Virus record (IMG/VR): IMGVR_UViG_3300006868_000028
Coordinates: 1-50,296 of that record
Direction: 5' to 3' (one strand)
DNA from: a virus
DNA length: 50,296 nucleotides
Both the position numbers and the translations under genes were made by a program. Below the pieces are notes generated by a model that did no database searches, was not told the origin of the DNA, and saw only the letters and a program-made list of their open reading frames with translations. This document shows, piece after piece, positions 33,813 through 39,383 of the stretch (position 1 is the first letter of the stretch; every line of letters starts with the position of its first letter).

Positions 33813-33844
33813 TAAATATACTGAAAATATTTTGAACCTTTCAA
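33813..33844 (-). promoter_or_regulatory. Predicted promoter (TTG-N21-TATATTTA)
   Basis: On the minus strand TTG at 33842-33844, 21 nt spacing, and TATATTTA at 33813-33820, one mismatch from the consensus, 8 nt before the ATG of the GroES-like gene. It is the leftward promoter of the divergent region. Confidence 0.6.
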
Positions 33845-33870
33845 GAGGTAAAATAAAATTTGTTCAGGGC

Positions 33871-33901
33871 TTGACTATTCCAAAAATATCTTGTAACTTC
33901 G
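33871..33901 (+). promoter_or_regulatory. Predicted promoter (TTG-N20-TAACTTCG)
   Basis: TTG at 33871-33873 and TAACTTCG at 33894-33901 with 20 nt between, one mismatch from the Bacteroidota consensus. It is nearly identical to the perfect promoter at 39260-39290 (both GTAACTT-Y-GC). It would start a transcript at about 33907 with no gene near, supporting a non-coding RNA. Confidence 0.6.
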
Positions 33902-33906
33902 CTTTG

Positions 33907-34060
33907 TAGCAACGCTACCGGTAATGCTGAGATATCCCGAGTAACCCGTAATGCTTCCGTAGCCTCAGAGGCGGAAGCCTAAAAAAACATTAAGGGCTAC
34001 GAAATAGCAACACTACCGAACAAACCTCGTAATTATGAGGCGCTCTATATACCTACTCCA
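33907..34060 (+). ncRNA. Candidate small structured RNA
   Basis: Downstream of the predicted promoter there is no gene on the plus strand but several hairpins: GTAGC-AAC-GCTAC at the 5' end, GCTTCCG...CGGAAGC with an inner GCCTC-A-GAGGC followed by AAAAAAA, and CCTCGTAATTATGAGG, almost a perfect palindrome. TAGCAACGCTACCG and TAGCAACACTACCG form direct repeats about 100 nt apart. It could be a small RNA or part of an origin. Expression is unproven. Confidence 0.42.
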
Positions 34061-34560
34061 AGGTACCGGTTAAACACCTCGTGGCATAATAAAAATTATA
34101 CCCCCTCTTTTTTTTAACCTCTCCATCCCTCTAAAATCCCATAACACACTTTCCACAACCGGGTACCCCCATTCCCCGTTTGAAAAAAAATTGTGTAGTC
34201 GTATGACGTGGGGATAATGCATATGTATGGTGGGCTGCTCTGCCAATGGGAAACGCAGAACCAAAACCGGGTACCCCACACCTGCTCAGGACCACTTCCA
34301 CTGCCCTGAAAACCCACCCCCTCATATCCTTACTTTTGGGCGATGAAAAAGGAAACCTTAAGGGTCTATCTCTCTCTCGAAGTGATAAGCCCTCTGACCT
34401 CTTCCCTACCACCTCTACACCCGTGTTTGGGGAACCCTTTGACCCTGCCCTGTTGTATTTCTGTTATATATATATAAGACCTGCGTGTGTGGGGATTTGC
34501 TCTGAAAAAACTTTCGCTCTGTATCCCCCGTAAACACTGAGGTTCTAAAAAAAGATTGGT
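34061..34560. other. Gene-free divergent region, possible replication origin
   Basis: About 500 nt between leftward and rightward gene blocks without convincing coding sequence. It has a pyrimidine-rich tract (34103-34139), an alternating TA run (34468-34480) and repeats of AACCGGGTACCCC. The transcription divergence, repeats and the DnaA-like gene in the adjacent module fit an origin, but no classic DnaA boxes were seen. Confidence 0.38.
34157..34277. repeat. Direct repeats AACCGGGTACCCC
   Basis: Two identical 13-nt copies at 34157-34169 and 34265-34277, each containing the palindrome GGGTACCC. A shorter related copy, AACCGGTACC in inverted orientation, is at 34062-34071. These could be iterons or protein-binding sites. 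Confidence 0.6.
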
Positions 34561-34563
34561 ACA

Positions 34564-34599
34564 TTGTTAGGAATTACCAACAATTTATGTTTACCTTTG
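34564..34599 (+). promoter_or_regulatory. Predicted promoter of the structured RNA (TACCTTTG)
   Basis: A perfect TAnnTTTG box (TACCTTTG, 34592-34599). The best upstream element is TTG at 34564-34566 (25 nt spacing) or TTA three bases on (22 nt). Transcription would start at about 34604, exactly at the first hairpin of the structured RNA. Confidence 0.55.
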
Positions 34600-34603
34600 T
34601 AAT

Positions 34604-35161
34604 GTCCAACGGGACGAACGCTTTTTGACTTAATGGAAATTGAATGCGAGAGTAGCGGCGTGAGCCGTACCGCACAATGGATAGCCGCGCTGAAAGTCAG
34701 ACGGGCTTGTGGGAGCACTGAGGGCCAAGGACCTCACCCACTCGTAAGCCACCTGACAGGTCCAAGGGAGTAGTAAGCACCGCGATGTCATTGTGTAGGA
34801 CGGGGTAGCGCACCGAGGTTGGTTGACTAACTGACGGAGGGTGAGGGTAACATTCGACAACACTTGAGGCGGTGCTTCGTTTGTTGGTTTGCTGAGGGAG
34901 GGTCGCGAGACTGCTCCTCGCACTTGTTTCAGGATGTAGCCTTGGCTGCGTGATGGTGACGGGTGAGTACGAGGTTCAGGCCGGACGGATGGACTTCAGC
35001 AACTGCGAAAGCAGAATGGATGCAACCCCGTACTACATTGGCCGTGTCGGGGGTCGTTAGGTTGCATCAGGTCTACCGGTTTGACACGCCATTGCTTTCC
35101 AATAACATATCAACGCTGCTCAGGTTCTTGCCTGAGGCCTGAGGTCGTGCTCGGGGCGTTG
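34604..35161 (+). ncRNA. Large structured non-coding RNA (about 560 nt)
   Basis: No plausible protein is encoded here on either strand, and the sequence is rich in paired segments. It opens with GTCC-AACG-GGAC. Then come CGGC-GTGA-GCCG, a nested stem GCTT/AAGC + GTGGG/CCCAC + GAGG/CCTC (34705-34749), a perfect 9-bp long-range helix AAGCACCGC/GCGGTGCTT (34775-34783 with 34869-34877), GTACGAGGTT/AACCCCGTAC (34967-34976 with 35024-35033), hairpin CTGC-GAAA-GCAG (35003-35014), GATGCAACC/GGTTGCATC (35019-35027 with 35060-35068) crossed by CGTGTC/GACACG (35043-35048 with 35083-35088), and a closing three-way junction (35111-35161). Size, phage location and style recall the large RNA classes GOLLD and ROOL, but I cannot assign it to either. 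Confidence 0.68.
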
Positions 35162-35164
35162 TCT

Positions 35165-35206
35165 ACGGCTATGCTGCGAGGCCGTTCTATCGCAGTCTAC
35201 CAAAAC
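35165..35206 (+). promoter_or_regulatory. H-type pseudoknot leader, copy 1
   Basis: Stem 1 ACGGC (35165-35169) pairs with GCCGT (35181-35185); stem 2 CTGCGA (35174-35179) pairs with TCGCAG (35190-35195). The stems interleave, giving an H-type pseudoknot with loops TATG and TCTA, followed by TCTACCAAAAC. It lies 9 nt before the ATG of the 97-aa gene. Confidence 0.68.
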
Positions 35207-35214
35207 TACGTTCT

Positions 35215-35508
35215 ATGTTATCAATCATTGATGTGCACTTGGTCACCACATCCGGTGACAATGACTACCACGTCAGTCCGTACTATGTGACGGCTATCAA
35301 AAATGCTTCCAAGGTCAGCCTCAATCGGCTGCCTCATATCATCTACCACGCGGTCAAGTTTTGGCCTGTTGGTGAGTTCGATATCATCTTCAAGTTGCCT
35401 GAGGCAACGGACACTATTTCCTTGGCTATTGAGACCACGGGTGAGCCGCTGACGTCACCTGAGGATGCCAAGGCAAAGTTGCTTACACTCTTCAGCAGTT
35501 TGGTGTGA
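35215..35508 (+). CDS. Unknown protein in the RNA island (97 aa)
   Basis: Encodes MLSIIDVHLVTTSGDNDYHV and SPYYVTAIKNASKVSLNRLP, then FWPVGEFDIIFKLPEATDTI, ending KAKLLTLFSSLV. The first two thirds look like a small alpha/beta domain. It is preceded by pseudoknot copy 1 and its stop codon TGA lies within the 5' strand of tRNA-like minihelix A. No family recognised; the neighbouring amidoligase suggests that it belongs to the same pathway. Confidence 0.62.
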   Translation: MLSIIDVHLVTTSGDNDYHVSPYYVTAIKNASKVSLNRLPHIIYHAVKFWPVGEFDIIFKLPEATDTISLAIETTGEPLTSPEDAKAKLLTLFSSLV

Positions 35509-35542
35509 TGGTCCACGGGGAGGTTCGAGTCCTCCCACATCA
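35501..35542 (+). ncRNA. tRNA-like minihelix A (acceptor-like stem plus T-arm)
   Basis: A 7-bp acceptor-like stem TGGTGTG (35501-35507) with CACATCA (35536-35542, one G-U) stacks directly on a 5-bp T-stem GGAGG/CCTCC with loop TTCGAGT (35524-35530), exactly tRNA dimensions. The D and anticodon arms are replaced by an 11-nt linker starting ATGGT. The 3' flank TCTA is close to NCCA. The stop of the 97-aa gene lies in the 5' strand. Confidence 0.68.
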
Positions 35543-35547
35543 TCTAC

Positions 35548-35588
35548 GAGCGATGCGTTCACGCTCTTCTATGGACGTCTACCAAAAC
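35548..35588 (+). promoter_or_regulatory. H-type pseudoknot leader, copy 2 (amidoligase)
   Basis: Stem 1 GAGCG (35548-35552) with CGCTC (35562-35566); stem 2 CGTTCA (35556-35561) with TGGACG (35572-35577, one G-U). Loops ATG and TTCTA, followed by TCTACCAAAAC as in copy 1. The stem sequences differ completely from copy 1 while pairing is kept. It ends 11 nt before the amidoligase ATG. Confidence 0.68.
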
Positions 35589-35598
35589 TTTATGTGTT

Positions 35599-37281
35599 AT
35601 GCCTACTAATGTCATCACAGGTCGCAGTATCAGCGACAACAATGCAACTTTCAGCGAGTACCACAACGGATACATTCGCTCTGACCAAGCGCGTTACTTG
35701 CGCTACACCAATGCCGATGGTGAGAGCACTACCGGCTACGTTCACGAATCCGCCGTTGCTGCCTCTGAGCAGTTCATCGTTGGCGGCACTACTTGCCTTG
35801 CATCTGAGGCTGTAGGAATCCCAAATTTGCCGCTCGGCCTGCGGTTGTTCTACAAGGCTGACACCACCCGTGACCACGACCTGATGGAGTGTACTTCCGA
35901 TGCTGATGTTCCGGTGTTGCGCTTGGATGAGGAGTTACTCAACCTTGGCTTTACGTTCCGTACTGAGGGTGCGTTCCGCAATGACGGCGGAGTCATCCGT
36001 GCTACGGAGGGTGAGAATCGTGGCCGTGAGTACTCTTTCGTACACATCCCGATGATTGTTGGTGATGAGTTGAAAATTGTTAAGACGCCATTCTTGGCTA
36101 CCACTATTTTCCGCTCTCGTTTCATCAAGTTCGGGGGTCAGTCTTACTTCACTTCCAAGGCTGTGTTTGAGCAGTTGATTGCCAATCAGCAGTGTGTTCA
36201 GTCAGACCGCGAGGTTTACCTGAGCATTGACGATGCTATCGCTGATGGCAACGTGCCAACGTGCTACGCTTGTGACTACCACGCCTCACACTACGACGAG
36301 GCTTTCAACGACCGCAATAGAGAGCAATTGAACAACGAGAACATCAAGTTCCGTGTAGGCTTTGAGATTGAAAAAGTCGACAAGGTTGCTAAGTTCAAGT
36401 TGGGCAATATGAACTACAAGAAGACGCTGCCAAGTGGTACGCGCATCATCGTTGAGCAGGACTCATCCTTGAGCGGCGTTGGCGCCAATCGCGGCGGAGG
36501 CTTCGAGGCGGTGACTACCATCTTCGATTTGTTTGGTGACGATATCATCAACGACTGCGACCACCCGTACTTCAACCTGTTGCTCGACGCCAAGGCTACG
36601 AGCGTCAACCCGAGCGGTACGAATGGTGAGTACAACTTCGAGGCCGGAGGCCACGTGAACCTCTCGGTTAGTGGTATGACTACTGACGAATTGAACAAGG
36701 CCCTTGAGCCGTTCTCAGGACTGCTCTACGCTTGTCACGCTCGCAACTTGCGTCGCTACGCCAACTTCCAAGACAAGTCACGCTTCAACCGCGGCTCAGT
36801 CTACGACGGAACACCGGCGTTCGAGAACAAGTACAACGGCCTGATGGAGATTCGCCTGTTCGGACCTGTCCGCAGCGTTGAGGGCTTCAAGGCACGTGTT
36901 GAGTTGCTTCGTGCTATCTGCACGTTGATTGAGGCAGGTAACGTCAAGAACTACCTCGACGTGAACCGCATCTTGCGTGACCGGAACACGCCATTGGCCA
37001 AGGCTGCTGCTGCTGAGTTGGCTCACGTGGAGCAGATGTTCAATGAGGCCCTCGGTGAGGACCTGACTCCTGAGGCTGATTTGGTTGATACCATCCGCAA
37101 GCGTGCGATGCTTTTCTCTGCTGCGATGGATGCTCAGAACTTCGGACTCAGCAAGGCTAAGTTCGGTGTGTTTGCTGACCGCGCTCAGAAGCAGTTGGCT
37201 GACGTGTACGATTCGCTACACGAAACTACCAAGCGTCGTATGAGAGACAACTTGGTGAGCCGCGAGACTCTCTTCTCGTAG
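35599..37281 (+). CDS. Amidoligase (glutamine-synthetase-like COOH-NH2 ligase; 560 aa)
   Basis: The core matches the amidoligase family, an ATP-dependent COOH-NH2 ligase with a glutamine-synthetase-like fold: FRVGFEIEKVDK (about 248-259) with metal-binding Glu, IIVEQDSSLSGVG, GGGFEAVTTIFDL, the GGHVNLSVSG block (about 350) and KYNGLMEIRLFGPVRSVEGF (about 412-431). The first about 240 residues, with paired cysteines (CYACDYHASHYD), may be a separate zinc or substrate domain. Families of this type work with class II amidotransferases and cyclotransferases in phage and bacterial operons to add or trim amide-linked amino acids. The start ATG follows pseudoknot copy 2. Confidence 0.76.
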   Translation: MPTNVITGRSISDNNATFSEYHNGYIRSDQARYLRYTNADGESTTGYVHESAVAASEQFIVGGTTCLASEAVGIPNLPLGLRLFYKADTTRDHDLMECTSDADVPVLRLDEELLNLGFTFRTEGAFRNDGGVIRATEGENRGREYSFVHIPMIVGDELKIVKTPFLATTIFRSRFIKFGGQSYFTSKAVFEQLIANQQCVQSDREVYLSIDDAIADGNVPTCYACDYHASHYDEAFNDRNREQLNNENIKFRVGFEIEKVDKVAKFKLGNMNYKKTLPSGTRIIVEQDSSLSGVGANRGGGFEAVTTIFDLFGDDIINDCDHPYFNLLLDAKATSVNPSGTNGEYNFEAGGHVNLSVSGMTTDELNKALEPFSGLLYACHARNLRRYANFQDKSRFNRGSVYDGTPAFENKYNGLMEIRLFGPVRSVEGFKARVELLRAICTLIEAGNVKNYLDVNRILRDRNTPLAKAAAAELAHVEQMFNEALGEDLTPEADLVDTIRKRAMLFSAAMDAQNFGLSKAKFGVFADRAQKQLADVYDSLHETTKRRMRDNLVSRETLFS

Positions 37282-37321
37282 GGTGTATGGTGCACGGAGG
37301 GGTTCGATTCCCCTCCCATCC
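37281..37321 (+). ncRNA. tRNA-like minihelix B
   Basis: An acceptor-like stem GGGTG (37281-37285) with CATCC (37317-37321, one G-U) plus a 7-bp T-stem GGAGGGG/CCCCTCC with loop TTCGATT (37303-37309): 12 bp in total, as in a tRNA acceptor/T arm. The linker TATGGTGCAC replaces the D and anticodon arms and shares ATGGT with minihelices A and C. It directly follows the amidoligase stop. Confidence 0.68.
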
Positions 37322-37326
37322 ACAAT

Positions 37327-37366
37327 GCCGATGTCCTGACGGCTTTCTCTCAGGACCTATCAAAAG
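37327..37366 (+). promoter_or_regulatory. H-type pseudoknot leader, copy 3
   Basis: Stem 1 GCCG (37327-37330) with CGGC (37340-37343); stem 2 GTCCTGA (37333-37339) with TCAGGAC (37350-37356). Loops AT and TTTCTC, followed by CTATCAAAAG, a variant of the CTACCAAAAC tail of copies 1 and 2. It is followed by a conserved hairpin leader and then the 273-aa gene. Confidence 0.68.
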
Positions 37367-37394
37367 TGAGTCACCTTAGTCGGTGCATAATGCC
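37363..37394 (+). promoter_or_regulatory. Repeated hairpin leader, copy 1
   Basis: AAAGTGAGTCACC, a short variable loop, GGTGCATAATGCC, then two bases and the ATG. CACC and GGTG form a small hairpin. The same leader with a different loop precedes the gene starting at 38307, which shows that it is a regulatory or translation element. Confidence 0.65.
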
Positions 37395-37396
37395 TT

Positions 37397-38218
37397 ATGA
37401 AAACTTCAGTTGTTTTCACTTACAACAATCAGGTGGGTGTAGCCAAAAACACGCTACATCCACAGGCCAATGTAAACGCTAACCTCATCATCAAAGCGAT
37501 TGAGAAAGCCAACGAGAAATTCATTGATGAGGTCAAGACCATTCTCATCAACGTGCGTCAATCCGGCGTTGCCCCGGATGGGTTTTCACACTACGCCGAT
37601 ATCAAGGTTTCGTTCCTGTTCAAGTCTGAGTTCACCGATAAGTTGGAGGGCATCAGAATGTATGACGCGAGGTTGGATAGTGATACGGGAGTTGTCTTCC
37701 CGAAATTCTACCACCCCAACACGCACATCACCAAGCGTGGCGTGTACATCAACGAGGTGTCGGGTCGTAAACTTGTGAGTGAAGAAGCCATCTTCAAGAA
37801 TGTTGTCAAGTCTTGGGCCGGTTACATTGTGACGTCATTGCTCTACAAGGTTCAGCAAGACGCCGCGCGATTGGAGCGTGAGCAGCAAAGAGCAGAGGCC
37901 AAACAAAAATGGGCTGACAAAGTTGGCTCATTGGTCGACCTGTCTTTGGCTCAGATGAAAGCCGAGATTGCTGCTTCTCTTGATGTCAATGAGATACTCA
38001 TTGAGACTGCCTTAGCAAGTGTGGACAAGGTCCGTATGGAGGCTGAGGTTTTGGTTGAGCACACCAAGAACAACGTCAAGGTTAGGCTGTACAAATCAAT
38101 CAGAGGTAATTGGGAAACCGGTGCTGTGATTGCCGACGAGGCTAAGTTAGAGTTGACTGCCTCACAGGCGGTGACCAAGAATGCCTTGGCTAAGTTCGCG
38201 GGATTGAGCATCCTATAA
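37397..38218 (+). CDS. Unknown protein in the RNA island (273 aa)
   Basis: An alpha/beta N-terminal half (MKTSVVFTYNNQVGVAKNTL, KTILINVRQSGVAPDGF, YADIKVSFLFKSEF, IRMYDARLDSDTGVVFPKFY) followed by a coiled coil (AARLEREQQRAEAKQKWADK) and a helical C-terminus. No family recognised. It sits between the amidoligase and small genes with shared leader elements, so a role in the same pathway is likely. The ATG at 37397 is fixed by the leader; an upstream ATG (37390) is out of frame. Confidence 0.62.
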   Translation: MKTSVVFTYNNQVGVAKNTLHPQANVNANLIIKAIEKANEKFIDEVKTILINVRQSGVAPDGFSHYADIKVSFLFKSEFTDKLEGIRMYDARLDSDTGVVFPKFYHPNTHITKRGVYINEVSGRKLVSEEAIFKNVVKSWAGYIVTSLLYKVQQDAARLEREQQRAEAKQKWADKVGSLVDLSLAQMKAEIAASLDVNEILIETALASVDKVRMEAEVLVEHTKNNVKVRLYKSIRGNWETGAVIADEAKLELTASQAVTKNALAKFAGLSIL

Positions 38219-38228
38219 TTGTTCGGAC

Positions 38229-38267
38229 AGGGCGAATGGTTTCTGCGGGTTCGATTCCCGCCGCTCT
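38229..38267 (+). ncRNA. tRNA-like minihelix C
   Basis: AGGGCG (38229-38234) pairs with CGCTCT (38262-38267, one G-U) and stacks on a 5-bp T-stem GCGGG/CCCGC with loop TTCGATT (38250-38256). The 10-nt linker AATGGTTTCT again holds ATGGT. The 3' flank TCTAA follows. The T-arm CGGGTTCGATTCCCG with nearby GGAC recalls the 3' end of tmRNA. No pseudoknot follows this copy; a repeated hairpin leader does. Confidence 0.66.
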
Positions 38268-38275
38268 TCTAATTT

Positions 38276-38305
38276 AAAGTGAGTCACCTGAGGGTGCATA
38301 ATGCC
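38276..38305 (+). promoter_or_regulatory. Repeated hairpin leader, copy 2
   Basis: AAAGTGAGTCACC, a 4-nt loop, GGTGCATAATGCC, then one base and the ATG at 38307. Flanks match copy 1 (37363-37394) while the loop differs, which supports a conserved small hairpin in the 5' leader. Confidence 0.65.
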
Positions 38306-38306
38306 A

Positions 38307-38561
38307 ATGAAAGAGTACGTAATGGAAAGGGTCGAGGCATACCTATTGACCAACGCTAAGGAGCAGTTCCTGAGCGATAAGTTTACTTGGACCGAGTTCA
38401 ATCGCCGGACCAAGCAGTTCGATACGCTCGAGGAGTGTATAGAAATCAAGTCTCAGCGACCGAGCGCAAAGGTCGTGGAAATTGTGCATCGCTACACTTC
38501 GACCATCAACTATGGTCTGACGAAGATGGAGCGCATTGAACGTTTAATTGAAATTGAATAG
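38307..38561 (+). CDS. Small protein (84 aa)
   Basis: Encodes MKEYVMERVEAYLLTNAKEQ and FLSDKFTWTEFNRRTKQFDT, ending ERIERLIEIE. The leader comparison with the 273-aa gene supports the ATG at 38307 over the one two codons earlier. The middle (TWTEFNRRTKQFDTLEEC) suggests a small alpha/beta domain. Function unknown. Confidence 0.55.
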   Translation: MKEYVMERVEAYLLTNAKEQFLSDKFTWTEFNRRTKQFDTLEECIEIKSQRPSAKVVEIVHRYTSTINYGLTKMERIERLIEIE

Positions 38562-38565
38562 ACCT

Positions 38566-38973
38566 ATGAGAAAAACACCTTACGAGGTACGTGTGCAGAT
38601 TGCTGATGCGGACGTGCCAACCCTGTTTAGGGATTGCCTGTGCTCAGGCTCAATCGGGTTCGGTGCACTGCGCATCGAGTTCGCTGATGACGATTACCAA
38701 GAAGCCAAGGATTCATTGCGTCAAGCAAGACCTGAGGAGACCTTGTGTTGGGAGGATGTCATCACTGAGATATTGAAAATTGGGAGAGCGCTCACTTTTG
38801 TGGACGTAGAAGATTGCGATAGCACCTACAAAGTGAACCTCGATACGATACGCAAGAACGCTGCGATGATTCAGTTCAGAGATTTGAACGCGATGATGAA
38901 TGAACAAGACGATGCCATCACTCACGACAGCATCCTGCAAACACTAATCTTAGGAGATATAATTTATGGATAA
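38566..38973 (+). CDS. Unknown acidic protein (135 aa)
   Basis: From the ATG at 38566 (MRKTPYEVRVQIADADVPTL), with two cysteines in FRDCLCSGSIGFGALRIEFA, then SLRQARPEETLCWEDVITEI and a helical end. The central CSGSIGFGAL loop is unusual. It starts 5 nt after the preceding stop and overlaps the next gene by 8 nt. It may be an early or accessory protein of the amidoligase set. Confidence 0.55.
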   Translation: MRKTPYEVRVQIADADVPTLFRDCLCSGSIGFGALRIEFADDDYQEAKDSLRQARPEETLCWEDVITEILKIGRALTFVDVEDCDSTYKVNLDTIRKNAAMIQFRDLNAMMNEQDDAITHDSILQTLILGDIIYG

Positions 38974-39265
38974 TCTTAGAATGAACCCACGGATAAAGTC
39001 CCTTTGGGAGATACTCAATGCGATTGGGTGTGACCTTGAGGGCAGCGTTGGTCCTGTTCCACGCGCTTCGTTTTGGTCCAATGACCAAGGCGAGAAAGCC
39101 TCAGGGTTTTACCTGTACCGCAACACCAAGGACAACTTCAGTGATGAGGAAGTCGACACCATCCGAAAGGTGGCTGACTCAGTTGGATTTAAACTGCGTT
39201 CAGTCAGTGAGTACGAGGATGTCGATGACCGCGAATACAAACCATCACTAACCTTTGACTTGTAA
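38966..39265 (+). CDS. Unknown protein (99 aa)
   Basis: Encodes MDNLRMNPRIKSLWEILNAI and GCDLEGSVGPVPRASFWSND, then FSDEEVDTIRKVADSVGFKL. A small alpha/beta domain. Ends just before the promoter of the glutamine-amidotransferase unit, so it closes the first half of the island. No family recognised. Confidence 0.55.
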   Translation: MDNLRMNPRIKSLWEILNAIGCDLEGSVGPVPRASFWSNDQGEKASGFYLYRNTKDNFSDEEVDTIRKVADSVGFKLRSVSEYEDVDDREYKPSLTFDL

Positions 39266-39290
39266 TGTTTCGTAATAATGCGTAACTTTG
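39260..39290 (+). promoter_or_regulatory. Strong Bacteroidota-type promoter (TTG-N20-TAACTTTG)
   Basis: TTG at 39260-39262 and a perfect TAACTTTG at 39283-39290 with 20 nt between. Transcription from about 39297 would start just before a short palindrome (ATTGTAACAAT) and pseudoknot copy 4, and then read the glutamine-amidotransferase gene. The promoter overlaps the end of the 99-aa gene. Confidence 0.72.
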
Positions 39291-39310
39291 CATATCGTTA
39301 TTGTAACAAT

Positions 39311-39338
39311 GCCCAAGCCGACAGGGCTTTGATGTCGG
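39311..39338 (+). promoter_or_regulatory. H-type pseudoknot leader, copy 4 (glutamine amidotransferase)
   Basis: Stem 1 GCCC (39311-39314) with GGGC (39324-39327); stem 2 CCGACA (39318-39323) with TGTCGG (39333-39338). Loops AAG and TTTGA. Both stems are perfect and differ from copies 1-3. The tail is TCAGAAC, and the sequence CACCAAATAC just before the ATG may be the counterpart of the CTAYCAAAA tail of the other copies. It lies 45 nt before the gene. Confidence 0.6.
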
Positions 39339-39383
39339 TCAGAACTCACGAGCGCAAGAGTCTAACACTGCGCACCAAATACT

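Noticed and set aside
34246-34533. Plus-strand frame of 95 codons in the divergent region
   Set aside because: Low-complexity Pro/Ser/Thr composition, no promoter or coupling, no conserved look; likely chance.
34630-34923. Minus-strand reading frame of 97 codons within the structured RNA
   Set aside because: The composition is Pro/Ser/Thr-rich and unlike protein, and the region is better explained by RNA helices on the plus strand.
34604-35161. Group I or II intron or RNase P RNA
   Set aside because: No group II domain V, no recognisable group I P7 core, and none of the conserved RNase P segments were found.
35165-37366. Pseudoknots as preQ1-I or SAM-II riboswitches
   Set aside because: The topology is H-type, but the A-rich third loop and conserved core of preQ1-I are missing, the SAM-II core was not recognised, and the neighbouring genes do not concern queuosine or methionine.
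35501-38267. Three tRNA 3'-half-like sequences as genuine tRNA genes
   Set aside because: The T-arm and acceptor strand are good, but there is no D arm, no anticodon arm and only a 10-11 nt linker, so they cannot be functional decoding tRNAs.
35501-38267. T-arm sequences as phage attachment sites (attP) in tRNA genes
   Set aside because: attP sites are normally single and beside an integrase. Here there are three different ones after consecutive genes and no integrase gene is visible in the window.
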